From positions 124,001-188,000 of the forward strand of contig JAJIRX010000016.1 of assembly GCA_023853785.1 (NCBI GenBank): DNA of 64,000 bases, written 5' to 3'. The notes under the pieces are model-generated. The model made no database searches. It was not told where the DNA came from and saw only the letters and a program-made list of their open reading frames with translations. Every line of letters begins with the position of its first letter. Position 1 is the stretch's first letter. This DNA is from Psilocybe azurescens (lineage: Eukaryota; Basidiomycota; Agaricomycetes; Agaricales; Agrocybaceae). The translations under genes were made by a program, and so were the position numbers. Positions 35,055 through 45,897 of the stretch are shown here, piece by piece.

Positions 35055-35515
35055 CTATTCGCCATTTCGTCGGTTTGGCATGGACAAAAGCGGCGGTTGA
35101 GTATTATCCTGACATGTAAAAAGCTTCTGATGTCATCTTCTCACATCGATATTTTCTCTACGCATCCGATGTAGCCGACCATGAGAAGATCACGGGATCG
35201 GTATATGCCCGAAATACCACCATAATCTTTGAGATCATCATCCAGTCGTCATACGCTGACACTTGTCTTGATTAGATATGCGTATACGCCAACCTAACAC
35301 ATCATTCGGTTGTCACTTCCATTTGTTGCAGGTTTATCTCACTGCAGGATATAATATCAGCTTCTAGTCGGACTGATTAATTGTTGGGAGTATGAGCAGT
35401 ACAGCTGGAACTGTCACCAGAGGGACCCTCGATACTGATGCGTAAAAGTATGAATAGGTGTGGAGAGGGGGCGACATACGGGAGCAACTCAAAAGAAATA
35501 AAAGTTAACCATCGA
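35055..35515. repeat. Segmental duplication block A2 (same-orientation partner about 61,775-62,290)
   Basis: Shared landmarks with the 61.8-62.3 kb region, in the same orientation, are ctacgcatccgatgtagccg, gaaataccaccataatcttt, agatatgcgtatacgccaac and cggg/cagcaactcaaaag. Neighbouring blocks A3 and A1 match the opposite strand of the same partner region, so this block has been flipped in one of the copies. Confidence 0.75.
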
Positions 35516-35790
35516 ATTCCAGGTGTACGCAGTGCCAACCTTGGAGGTGCCGAAGGCAAAATAGACATACATGGACTTATTTTTGGTAAAGACTGTATGC
35601 TGGGTGTCAAGTAAGTTGCTCGTACAATGCGGGTCCTCCCAACCATATCCAAGAAGCCAGCGTTGTATGTCCAACGATTAAATAAAGGAGAGCCATGGTG
35701 GAGTCGGAATGGTTCCTTGGAGCATCCATGGCGACTGTTCAAGATAGTTGCTACTTATCGTAACATACAATAAGAGTATTATAGTCAGCC

Positions 35791-35803
35791 AATATATATA
35801 AGG
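35791..35803 (+). promoter_or_regulatory. Probable TATA box of membrane-protein gene A
   Basis: TATATATAAG lies about 45-50 bp before the ATG at 35,845. The same element, at nearly the same distance, precedes paralogue B, where the surrounding coding strand is otherwise divergent, supporting a conserved promoter. Confidence 0.55.
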
Positions 35804-35844
35804 TGTTCGGTAGATAAATATCTTCAACTCTAAAGCATCACACA

Positions 35845-37176
35845 ATGTCTACACCTGACATTTCATTCCCAGTCAATGTACAAGAGAATGAAATTAGAGC
35901 CGTCCTCAATAGCACAATGCTTTTTAATTTTCTCATGGGTGAGTCTCCACATCTGTGAATGATAACACAACAAATTTACGTATGTCAGGCATATACACCA
36001 TGGTATATGGAGGTACCTTGTACCTTTACCGTGGGTTCTTTCCTTCGACTTTAAAAGGAACTTTGTCAATGATGTGTCATACAGTATCCAAAAAGACTAC
36101 GAATTTGAATCGTCCCATCGTTATATCAGCCATTTCTGTGCTGTATCTGCTTTGCTTCTTGGACCTCATTTTAGGATGGTACTATCTCACTTGGACAATT
36201 GTGATTAATGGAGACACGCGAGAATCAATCTTTTGGGGAACAGTGGCAAACGCCCCTCAATGGATCTGGGTACTCGATTCGATTCTATTTAATTCCTCGT
36301 TCATTGTTTCCGACGGACTACTGGTCGGTCAGCATCATTGATTATCGCGTAATTCGCATTGACGTCTTGGCAGATATGGAGATGCTACCACGCCTGGGGA
36401 CAATCATTCCGGGTGATTGCGGTCCCATTGATACTTTTAGTCGCGGAATGCGGTGAGTCCTATGGATAAAAAATCCAACATGAGCATCTCCAGTAATGAC
36501 ATGTCATTGCAGGTCTCTTTGTTGCAACAATGATTTTTACTTTTAAATTCAGCAGAATAACCAACGATGCAAATGCCATTCTATTTGACAATATCCTCAG
36601 TGCTCTGACATTTGTGTCTTTGGGCACCACTGTGATTACAACATTTCTTATTGGGTACAGAATATATTACGCCTCTCGATTAAACAGTGGTTCACCGTCC
36701 AAAGATTATTCAACCGCATTGCGGTGATGATCATCGAGTCAGCTGCAGCTTATTCATTTGTACTGATCCTCGATGCTATCTTCAACGTTGTTCCGTCATC
36801 CATTGTGGTGGCATCTCCTGTGGATATAGCTGGTGATTACGTGGAGAATGTGTTGCTCATCGTTGCAGTGCGTAGCTTTCATTAATTTTCCAATTATCCT
36901 GCATCTCAGACATATACTCAGGGGATGGCTCCAACCGTGCTGGTCGCACGAACCGCTCTTGTCAACCCCAACAGCACAGAAGCATCTACTACAATCACCC
37001 ACATGTCTGGCTTGAAATTTGAATCTCAGCAAGGCAGAGGTGGTGGTCAGAGCGGAAACGACACCCAAGGAGACGTTAATGCATCGACTCATACAGACAA
37101 TACGGAGCCGACCCCGGTGATTGAACTGAAGAAGCAGTCCAGTGCGGATGCTCCATCTGGGGACAATAAAGTCTAA
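35845..37176 (+). pseudogene. Seven-helix membrane protein, copy A (six exons, one frameshift)
   Basis: Exons are 35,845-35,938, 35,989-36,030, 36,085-36,323, 36,374-36,452, 36,513-36,867 and 36,922-37,176, all with GT...AG introns shared with copy B. The protein starts MSTPDISFPVNVQENEI and has helices such as LNSTMLFNFLMGIYTMVYGG, RPIVISAISVLYLLCFLDLI, NSSFIVSDGLLIWRCYHAWG, VIAVPLILLVAECGLFVAT and VSLGTTVITTFLIGYRIYY, then GMAPTVLVARTALVN and a hydrophilic tail ending GDNKV. This is a large unnamed Agaricomycete family of seven-helix proteins of unknown function. Relative to copy B the frame is lost near 36,700 (26 versus 24 nt between shared codons), so translation would stop at 36,727. 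It may be a pseudogene or contain a sequence error. Confidence 0.78.
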
Positions 37177-37179
37177 AGC

Positions 37180-37670
37180 ACATTGCGGCAAAGCCATAAC
37201 ATATAATAGCGGATCCATCCGACATCAAGTTTAGCTTCTTCTTTTCCGTTTCCTTTTCCTTAAATTTATCATACAATTCTATGATTGGGTACACGTCGAA
37301 GCAACTGTTGATCTGTCAATTATTTAATATCTTCGTTCCTGTTGATACATTCTTGCTTGGTCAGCTATTTGCCTTTCTCGTTTTCCCTGCTGTAGCTGGA
37401 TTGTAGCTCCTAGTATATACAACCATGGACAATTTTTACAAGTACATAGAAACGATCACTGTATCAGGACTTAAATTAGACGCCTACTCTTGCAGAACCG
37501 ATTCTGCATTCTCCCGATTCCGGAGTTGTGCACCGTGTAAGCAGTTATGAATGTAGTTATAAACTATTGGTAGTGCCCTCTGTTCACAACAGAGAGACAT
37601 CGAACGAAGGAGGATTCTCACCACCAAGTGAGTCTTTATGTCGGACGTCGAGCGGAATACATCTCTAGCA
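37180..37670. other. Intergenic stretch
   Basis: No gene supported. A short minus-strand frame (37,484-37,687) has no recognised domain. Confidence 0.35.
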
Positions 37671-37671
37671 C

Positions 37672-38070
37672 TATGATTTATTGGCACGATGAGTCAGATC
37701 GGTAGCGTCCAGCTATTGACTCTCGCTTCCTATATCATATTTAGAGACAAGCTCTAATGCACCTATCGTGTTCAGCTCACCAATCTTGCGACCTGTACCC
37801 AGACACCACAGGCCAAAAACACCCCCGTAGATCTTTGCTCATTAAACTCATTCATACTCCCAGATTCTCACACATTGTTCGTCCCATGCCCTCTCCGTCT
37901 CATACGCACGCTAGAATTTATTGGCACGATGCGTCCTGTCGGCAGGACAGCGTGTCGAAATTTCTGCGAGATATCATCAAGCGCCAAGCCATTGATTCTC
38001 ACTCGTTACGTCACATTCTATTTCAAACTCGAATGCCACTGAGTGCTCCTATCGTGCCTCGAACCATCGC
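37672..38070 (+). repeat. Direct duplication of about 110-140 bp
   Basis: 37,672-37,775 and 37,913-38,055 share tttattggcacgatg, the codons for AIDS and tcctatatcatattt/cgtcacattctattt, and cacctatcgtg/tcctatcgtg. The first copy lacks about 30 bp present in the second. Both encode a peptide like IYWHDxSxR ... IDSxxLxHI ... APIV, so a coding unit was duplicated. Confidence 0.65.
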
Positions 38071-38419
38071 AGAGATCATCCACTCTTACCATAGATCTTT
38101 GTGTCCGTCCATTTCACCCACTTCACTTCCACGGCCTCTCCATCCCGTGTCTTTCGGTCATACTCTCAATACGTCCCTCTCCTTCCTACTTACCCACAAT
38201 TTCAACACCACCATCAATCCCAGAATTTTTTATCTTGACCTTTGGATATATCTCCTATATACTTTTGATCGATCATGCATTAGGGTCTCATTAAACACAT
38301 GCTACAGCTACTTTGCAGATGGAGGAGAGAAGAGGGGTTGGAAGAACATCTCGATGATCTCTTCAGATGTATGTTATCAATGGTACAGATTCGTATCAGA
38401 TCTCGGACTCAGTGCTTAG
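37907..38419 (+). pseudogene. Fragment of an unrecognised protein (second duplicate unit)
   Basis: The frame reads ARIYWHDASCRQDSVSKFLR, then IDSHSLRHILFQTRMPLSAP and a hydrophobic stretch near RIFYLDLWIYLLYTF. It is open from further upstream (37,757) to 38,419. The duplicated half gives it coding-like conservation, but no family is recognised and the upstream duplicate has a stop codon. It may be an old gene relic. Confidence 0.3.
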
Positions 38420-38660
38420 ATCTCAGAGCTGCATCTAGCCTGGCTCGGGCTCGACAGCCAGCGCACTGAGCAGTGAAAGCAAGGATAGCCAAGGCCTAAT
38501 ACCTCGATCAGTGGCGGAATACAGGGAAGGTGCCTAAGTCTGCTGTGGGTTTCGTGCCGGCACGTATGCGTAGTGAGTAGGGGAGGGAAGGGAAGAGGTC
38601 TGGGGGTGGAGGTTAGAGGACAAGTCACGGTCAGAGGTTGTTGATCGCGATGACGTTGAA
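38412..38660 (-). pseudogene. GRPxPxFIRQ-family gene fragment, copy 1 (partial)
   Basis: 38,412-38,552 matches 42,088-42,230 in the same orientation, including gagcgcactgagcagt-type landmarks and gctcgggctcgacagc. On the minus strand both conserve PWLxxxxLLSALAVEPxP followed by MQL, a probable membrane segment. Only this exon is recognisable here, and the reading frame contains a stop after VEPEPG, so the copy is broken. Confidence 0.45.
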
Positions 38661-39285
38661 AATGGCATCGATCACGCACCGTGCAATTTGAACTCGGCTT
38701 GAACGACGAGAATATGTATTAGCCAACTCGACCAGAATCCTGTACGGGGGAGAAAGCTCTCCGCGGCGTCGTGTCCTGGGACGCAGGTGAGTGTAGAACT
38801 CGAGGAATATCATTTGGGCGGCACATGATGACTGGGAAGGACAATCGGAAGAGGAGAACACGTATATATGCGTATTTATAACCCCTCTCCTCGGTTTTTG
38901 TGCTTCGCGCCCTCGGGTGATACGGCATTTAGTCGGTCGGGGTGCTGCCTGCAAGGGAGCTTGGGCGGAGGGACACTGGGATCTTTGGTTACAAACAGAC
39001 AAGGTACATTATCCACTCAAGCATACAGCCGATGCTAAGGTAGCGGGACGAAGATTTACAGAAATAGACCCTTATTCAGTAAGTCGACTGCCCCTTTCGA
39101 CTCAGATCGCTTCTTTTCTTCTTTTAATTACCCCAGCTTGAAATTACCACGCCCTTTCCTTAGATGACACTCAGATGACCTCGGAGTACTGAGTTTTTAA
39201 AGACAGCTTTCTCGCGTTTCTTCCCTCCCTCCCTTCCTCCCTCCCTCCCTTCCCTTCCTCCAAGCTCCACAACAACCTATCTACA
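38660..39285. other. Non-coding stretch with polypyrimidine tract
   Basis: Overlapping short frames with no domains. 39,217-39,262 is a nearly pure C/T tract built from ccctcc and cttcc units, just before the MFS fragment's ATG; it may belong to its old promoter, since pyrimidine-rich tracts are common in fungal promoters. Confidence 0.45.
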
Positions 39286-40064
39286 ATGCTCGAACCTCCT
39301 CATGTCAACAAAAATAATCAAGACGAAATCGACACAGGCAACGCGGTGTGCCGACGCAAAGTTCGCATACTCAACACCGCAACCCAGGAGATCAGCATGG
39401 GTCGATATCAGTGATATGTGCATATATGCGTTTTCATCTACTAACGCACTACACTCCATCCATAACCTCTTTCCCGCCTCAAGTTGGCTATTGTTATCTC
39501 GCGCTGACTATGTGTATGAAACAAAACAGAGGCATCTGTTCGTCGTCATCGGTTTTGGATATTTCGCGTGCGTCTGAGTCCATCTCCATCTCTCTTATTA
39601 TCTGTCCACAGTTTTTAACCCTTCCTTTTGAAATCCATAGTGACAATTCATAGCCCGTAAGTTCCCCTCCTCTCTCCCACCCAACTCTTGAACATCTAGA
39701 AACTGATCTCGTACAGTCCTTATCAGATCGTAACAGGCGTCATCCTCCCCGCTGTCATCGCCCAGTTCAACTTCAACAGGCCCATCCTCAAACTCGGCCA
39801 GCACATTGGGCTGCTGATCGGCTCTGATATGTGGGGACGCAAATGCGTTTTTATTTTGTGTTCTCTTCTTTTCTGTGTTTTCTTACTTCATACCACACTC
39901 TCCCACTCCCACTTGCTTGCGTCTGTATCCCAAATCACCATTAGAATCTCATTCATGTTCACACTCCCCATAACCAGCGTCTTTATGCGGGGTTGCGTCG
40001 CGCTCGCCGCCCTTTCTGCCGCATGATCCGTCGGCAAGAACCTTCCTGTCGACTCGGGTATGTT
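39286..40064 (+). pseudogene. MFS transporter (sugar/organic-solute type) N-terminal fragment
   Basis: Exon 1 starts at 39,286 and reads DEIDTGNAVCRRKVRILNTA and TQEISMGRYQ. After an intron comes HLFVVIGFGYFA (helix 1), then DNS followed by a stop (TAG, 39,651) where Trp is expected before Pro. Next is IVTGVILPAVIAQFNFNRPI, LKLGQHIGLLIGSDMWGRK (helix 2 region with the GSDxWGR loop motif), and VALAALSAA, where a second stop (TGA, 40,024) again replaces an expected Trp before SVGKNLPVDS. MFS proteins of this kind move small solutes across membranes. Part of helix 2 is deleted and helices 5-12 are missing. The same exon 1 and first intron recur at 63.9 kb on the minus strand. Confidence 0.72.
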
Positions 40065-40199
40065 TTTGTGTACGTATGCGCGTGTCCCTTCGCCGAGATT
40101 CCGAATAGGAACATTCAAAAGCAATCAACCAGGGAATGTGTTACATACCGCGTTGGGGGTGAAGACGTACGCGGGGAGGTATATCCCTGGTGTGAATTG

Positions 40200-40720
40200 G
40201 GTGGTGGATATATCGTTCTGCGGAAGATCCAGGAGGCGGTGGGCAAGGATATCGCGTTTGCGGTTAATGGAGGCGCGGGGATCTGTAAAGCCATGCAAAA
40301 TTGTTTCAATTTAGTGGTTATGCCGCTTACACAGGGTGCATTATCCTACGTTATAAGTATATGTATACCTTTGACATTATTATTATTATTTTCTAGGCCG
40401 TGGACTTACGGAGACGTCGGGCATGGGGCGCGTTCCTCCCTCCTGAGCTCCTCTCCTTCGGGTCTGGGGGAATCCCAGACTTATGCCTCGATATCAAGCT
40501 ACCCACCTCCCGCAAAGCGAGATCTGCATGCGTGGCGCCTCCGTCACGCGTGGGTACTTCAACTGCCCGGCTCTTATTGACGATCGGAGTATTTTGCCGC
40601 GAATGGGTGGTTCAAAACGGGCGATATTGGGCAGTGGAATGAGGATGAGGCGTTGAGCTCGATTGGTAGGTTGAAGAATTTGCTGAAGATGCAGAGTGGG
40701 GAGGTGGATAACACATTTGC
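40200..40720 (+). pseudogene. Long-chain acyl-CoA synthetase gene fragment
   Basis: The frame LRKIQEAVGKDIAFAVNGGAG is followed, across a small intron (about 40,337-40,397), by GRGLTETSGMG, corresponding to the adenylate-forming YGLTET core with Arg in place of Tyr. Then PPELLSFGSGGIPDLCLDIK in one frame gives way to SEICMRGASVTRGYFNCPAL, NGWFKTGDIGQWNEDEAL and RLKNLLKMQSGE in another (40,520-40,710). These are the A8/A10-type motifs of fatty-acid activating enzymes. Only about the C-terminal third remains, with two frameshifts, so it is not functional. It lies directly downstream of the MFS fragment in the same orientation. Confidence 0.75.
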
Positions 40721-40724
40721 GTTT

Positions 40725-42075
40725 TGCGGCTTTTGTGTGTTTTGGGTGGGCGTGGCTTCTCGGTTTCCGTTTTCGTTTTTTGCTTTGATTGGTTGTGCGA
40801 CTTCATGTTTTTTCTCCGGACAATGGATTGATGACGGCCACGCTTGAACGAGGCGATAACAATACTAAGAAGAGGAAGGTGAATCAATGCCTTGATGGCA
40901 TCAGAACGTCGGTTCGGCACGTGATGAAAGGTCTAGACTGTTGTGGCATCATCGAGGTCCGTTTTCCAGCTCCCTGCAGTTTCAACTTTCTTCTCGCTTT
41001 GCATGTCCGAGCCCCCGCAGAGTGTCCTTGATTGGAAAAGAGCGTTTGTATACATTTCAAGTTTTCCTAGCGATCATCAACTCATGTCTCTGCGCATCCT
41101 GATCTATGGACTCTAAGAACCCCTTTGTTTGCGGTCTCCGTCTCCTATGTCTCACAATCCCAACCAAAGCTCGAATCTAGACATTTATAGTACATATTCT
41201 ACCCTTGCTACCTGTGGCGTTCGGGTCCACCCAAACAGTGCTCCCTCACTCACGCTCACTCTTCCCCAGACCCATATGGCACTCTCACCACCTTCCGCGA
41301 TAAGATACAATTCATACTGGCCTACTGCGTGCAAGGATCAGCGGTGGGATGATCTTGAATAAAAAATAAACGAAGCAAAAAATCTGTGACATTGCAACAC
41401 AAGTAAGAAAGGAGGTACATTGTAGTTACTTCTATGTTGCAGAGTTGAATAAAAAGTGTCATGGGGAGAAAATGTCGCAGAGAAGGTCAACAACTCCCCT
41501 ATCGCTCTAACCTTCTCAATGGTCACATTATCGATCATTAAATGGGGAAAATCAACGACATCAATGGGCTGTGTAGGACTATCGAGGTGAGCAACGGCGG
41601 TATCAGCACAGGTCACGTCCTGTTCGCTGACTTGATTGACATTGAGATAGGAAGGGGACTCGTATCCATTTCCAGAACTGGGTGTTCACTTCGCAAGAGG
41701 CGAAATCATGCGGACGCTATGAATATGACTTCTACGGACCACCCTTCTGATGAACAACGTTATCTCCTATTAGGTGGGACGCGATGAGATAGGTGTAGTG
41801 GTTGGTTGACGATATAAAGACGGGAAATGCATATCAAATGTCCCTGAGAATAACGTACGTGGATAGAGCGTTGGCGGAAAAGCCGAAGCAGAGGGCGACA
41901 AACAAGAGCCCTGTGCGGGAATATATCGGGTCTCGAGATATGACATGGCATACAAAACATCCGGACATCATCCATAGTCATAGTTGTCGTCGTCGAAGAA
42001 GACGAGAAGCACCAAAGCAACAGGGAAAGAATAAGATAGGAACCTCAAACGTTAAGACAGAGGGTGACGGATTAG
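40725..42075. other. No supported gene
   Basis: Several short frames overlap on both strands (for example 41,338-41,616 minus and 41,542-41,787 plus) without recognised domains. One minus-strand stretch, IDVVDFPHLMIDNVTIEKVR (about 41,500-41,570), is protein-like but isolated. Confidence 0.3.
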
Positions 42076-42079
42076 TATC

Positions 42080-42940
42080 AGATTCCGCACTCAGCACTTA
42101 TATCTAAGAGCTGCATATGGTTTGGGTCGGGCTCGACAGCAAGCGCACTGAGCAGTAAGTACGAGCATAGCCAGGGCCCGATACCATGATCAGTGGCGTA
42201 ATTCGTGAAGGTGCTTGAGTCTGCTGGGTTTGTTCTTTCTCTCGTTTGCACCACGTGCGTCACGATCATCTCTTTCTTCTACCTCTCCTCCTCTCCGCTA
42301 ACCAACACAACCCTCTTTCCTCCTCCTCTTTCAACTCCTTAAACCCACACCTACATCCTACCCCGCACCCCACAGCCCAGTCCTCGCAGGCGCCTTTATC
42401 CTGCTCTCCACCACATCGCGCTCCTCCCTCGCCAGCTCTAACTATCCTCCCGTGAGACTGTAACTGCACGTACGTCTCCGCGAGCCACGTGACGTACAGC
42501 GTGCTATACTCGCTCACACACGAGCTGCTTCCGACGCGGCGCAAGAGAGGGGCACGGGGAGGAAGGTGGAGGCTCGCTGTGCTTCTGCGAATAGGTTTTC
42601 ACACAGTTGTTGAGCTGCATATAATTTGTGTGGATAATACGCAGGTACCGATCATCACGCCGTATCTGAATCATATGCGAACATTACGACTGCTATTCCG
42701 ATCTTCATCGCTAGAGCCATTTTCGTCGTCGCGGGGCTCGGTGCGCACGTTCTGCCGTATGAATCGAGGGCGAGGACGTCCCTGTGGAAGGACTGGTTAT
42801 AGTAGGGGTTATGGAGCATACATTTTCGTTCTGTTTTGATCGATTTGATATTTATAAGCGTCGTAGCCAATTTTTGTAGTTTTTGGGACAATATTCAGAT
42901 AGTTGATACTGGATAGTGAATGAGTGAAGATGAACTTCAA
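42080..42940 (-). pseudogene. GRPxPxFIRQ-family gene, copy 2
   Basis: Read on the minus strand: an exon with IGYDAYKYQIDQNRTK (about 42,800-42,860), an intron of about 40 bp, then GRPRPRFIRQNVRTEPRDDE followed by NGSSDED (42,715-42,790), further EYSTLYVTWLAETYVQLQSH (42,455-42,520), and PWLCSYLLLSALAVEPDP (42,115-42,170). The same exon order recurs on the plus strand at 57.6-58.1 kb (FGFDAHKIDENKTE; GRPPPQFIRQSERTEPLDDD). A membrane segment is likely. The family is unknown to me. Frame problems at the intron junction suggest decay, although the conserved frame shows past selection. Confidence 0.5.
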
Positions 42941-43169
42941 AGTCTGAAATTATGTTTATGCCATGGGTGCAGATGGGCTTGCTCCAATACGATGACTGTA
43001 CGTAGAACGGCCATCCATGTTCCGAGTCAAAGCTGCCTTCTTGTCAAAGTCATCTCCAACAATGAGTATACTCACGATTTGGTGAATTATTTTTTCTGCA
43101 CAGGTAGGCGCAACTTCCACTTCCACAACCAGGACAAGAACCAGAACCAGAACCTCCAATGCTGAAGAT

Positions 43170-44080
43170 TACATACAAATGAAGATGTGATGCCCGTCAA
43201 ATCGAAGATGATTTTAATTCAACAGCTTCTTCAATCCTAACACGGTCGTGCACCGATAGTGCAGTGTTAGATCACCTCTTCATTTATCATAACTAGCGGG
43301 TATGGTTATGGATGGAGCGGAAGGAGAATGAGGAATGGATGAGCGAGGGAACAGCGGAGTAATGTAGATAGAATTTTGGATGAAACGCGAAGCAGACGTT
43401 GCCGAACACGAACAGGAACCAGACAAACAGTAGCAGACATACAAACGGAAGAATGTATCTGTATCTTGTCGTAAGACCTTCATCAAACACGACGCGCCGT
43501 GTCGTGTTTATTGAGCATATTTATAAAAGGTTTTTCCAATCTCTGACAGCAGAGAGATGGAAATCAAAGCTTCGCAGTTAATCTCTATTACATAATTTGA
43601 AGAAAAATGTGTTCAACAAGGCAGAGGAGTTCATTATCTGTTAATTTTATACATAGGATGCTGCCTTCCATTCTTGTTGACTGGGCCTGATTTTTGGCAT
43701 ACTTGACACATGAGGACTTTCACTTGATAATGATTCAATATCATTATATTTGTTTTTGTCTCACCCCATTGTACCGCAGTATATACATTTTCATCATGAC
43801 TGCATTTTTTTTTACATTGTATCTATAATTTTTCAAAGCCATATATTTCTTGCTCTCATTTTCCATTACATTGTGTGTGTCATGTGTGAAATTTTGATTG
43901 AATTATTCTTTGAGGTAATTAAGAATAATTTGAAATAAGATTAAGTAAGATTTAATTGTAAGTAAGAAATTATCACTATGTAACCCCACTAAGCTGAAAT
44001 TGTTTATTGCATAATCTATGTAGTCTATATAACACTCATGCGGAAATACTGTGTATTGGTAGAATAGACTATGAGCTACA
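43170..44080. other. AT-rich non-coding stretch
   Basis: No gene is supported. Composition becomes strongly AT-rich from about 43,600, marking the left border of the transposon island. Confidence 0.4.
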
Positions 44081-44092
44081 GGAGCTATGTAG

Positions 44093-44250
44093 CTCAGAGT
44101 GTGAGCTACTGGGCTCTATGTAGATGTGCATCAGGACTACTGAGTGCTACTGGAGCTACTGGAGCTCAGACTGTGAGATACTGGGCCCTATGTAGATGCG
44201 CACCAGAACTACTGAGTGCTACTGGAGCTACTGGAGCTACTGCAAAGGCC
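44093..44250. repeat. 72-bp tandem duplication with nested 9-bp repeats
   Basis: Units start at 44,093 and 44,165 and share gagctactgggctctatgt-type sequence and gtagatg(t/c)gca(t/c)ca. The end of each contains ggagctact repeated two or three times. Because 72 and 9 are multiples of three, one frame stays open (44,071-44,277) and encodes two copies of YWALCRCAxxLLSATGATGA; this is probably a by-product of the repeat. Confidence 0.85.
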
Positions 44251-44279
44251 AATTTCTACCAGTGCTACATAGCTTAAGT

Positions 44280-44879
44280 GACATTCTACTGGGCAGTTTT
44301 CTTTTCCTGATGCAAAAAGCTCAGAGCATCTGCGGCCTTGACCATTGACCATCTCTTTCAACTTGATGTTCTATTTATAACCTGGATGCACTCCTTCCCA
44401 GAGTCATCAGCATCTACTGCTCACTGCTCAATATCAATGCTCAGTGGCTTAGCCAGGTTAGAGTGTGGATCAAATTAAGAGAGGGTCATGACTGAGCTGA
44501 TGTACGCCAGACACACATCAGCCATAATGGATGACTTGATGCCAATAGCACACAGAGCATACACAAACTTCAGAGGAGGCCAAGCTCAAAATTCATAGCG
44601 GATGACAAGGAACAAATGTGAGGCTACTGGGTGTTGTCCATGCCAGAGACGTTTTGCATTATGGGTGTGATGCTGTAGTCAAAGATTTTGCCTGCTTAAG
44701 AGATGATGTGCACAGTGAATAGAGAATCAAGATCTGGGGCCCTTGTGAGGTTAGACTTAGGATGATACAGCACGGTCTGAGGTTAGTCAGATGAGTGTGA
44801 CCCACATCAAAATTCAAACTCTGATTGAACCAATATTCAGAGACCATGTGACCCAATGCCACCTTACTTCCACTCCATG
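44280..44879. other. Repeat-island DNA, no gene
   Basis: AT-rich sequence with no coding frame of note. It flanks TIR element 1 and may be part of an older insertion. Confidence 0.35.
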
Positions 44880-44881
44880 TA

Positions 44882-45895
44882 CTGTATACAATCCTGAACC
44901 TGGCCATTTCAACTTGTGGACAAATTTTGAACCCTTTAAAATGGTTATGTTGTAGATTTTTGTGATTATTCACTGTAAATACATCTTTAGTAGCTCTCAT
45001 TGTAATTTCAGATTTTTAATACTATATTGACCATTCAGTGAATATTTTTGTCAGAGGTCCCAAAATTGTGCTATACCCACAAGCTGGCCACCCGTGAGTA
45101 AATAGATTTTACCCTTTGCCCTGATTGCGGAGATTGTGATTTCGTATTGCTAGATTAGATTTTAGTTGCCTAATTAATGATGTCATAATTTATAGCTCAA
45201 ATTTGGGACTCCAGAAAATTAATATGAGACCTTGCTGCTTTGAAATCTGTTCTGTAGTGTACAAATAACCCTGCTGCACCAATATGTGACCCTCTAGACA
45301 TCCAGAGATTGACCAAAATTAATCTTGTCTTTCCAACATTAATATCATTGAATTCTGCCACAAATAAAATAGCTAAAAATACAGGACAGATGTTCTCTAA
45401 TAGCATGGGCTATGTTCTCCAACACTCATGCTTTTTTTCCCTAATAATATACTATCATCACTACATAGGGTAAGGTTGAATGCATCACCTACCTTGCAGA
45501 TCAAATCACTGTGCATGAGGTTTATCCATCACTACCATTTTTTAACACCTAAGATCACCTCCACACATCTCTATTTATGATGCTATGCTATCTAACATAT
45601 AATTGCAACAAGTTTGAAGCATTTGTGTTCACGATGAACTTTAAAGATAAAGGAATTAGTGTGGGGCATCTGTGAGATTGCTTAGAAATCACAGCATGTT
45701 TGGCAAATTTACCTGGTATTTCAGGGATCTATGTCTATTCCTTGTAAAAACTTCCTCTATAGATTGTAATACACATTTCTATACATAGTTAATTTCTATG
45801 TATGGATACAGAAAAAATTAAAGAATTTTATCTAGATCTTGCACTACAGTGAAAATGGCCAACTAAGGGGTTGGCCAGGCTCAGGTCAGATACAG
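44882..45895 (+). mobile_element. TIR element of about 1,014 bp, copy 1 (non-autonomous, TA target site)
   Basis: The left end starts CTGTATACAATCCTGAACC, and the right end read in reverse complement starts CTGTATCTGACCTGAGCC; both then continue CTGGCCA. TA dinucleotides flank the element (44,880-44,881 and 45,896-45,897), as in Tc1/mariner insertions. It carries no transposase, only a 69-codon minus-strand frame at 45,197-45,406 that is identical in copy 2. The two copies lie in opposite orientation and are almost identical, so movement was recent. Confidence 0.82.
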
Positions 45896-45897
45896 TA

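Noticed and set aside
36324..36350. Protein ending at 36,340 (VGQHH) as the true C-terminus of membrane gene A
   Set aside because: The end is read-through into an intron; a GT...AG intron at the same place as in copy B continues the conserved reading frame (IWRCYHAWG).
37757..38419. 220-codon open frame as one intact gene
   Set aside because: Its upstream half overlaps an older duplicate unit with stops and has low-complexity composition; only the downstream fragment is coding-like.
45197..45406. 69-codon frame identical at 51,803-52,012 as a conserved gene
   Set aside because: The identity follows from the near identity of the whole 1-kb elements; no domain or selection signal is shown.
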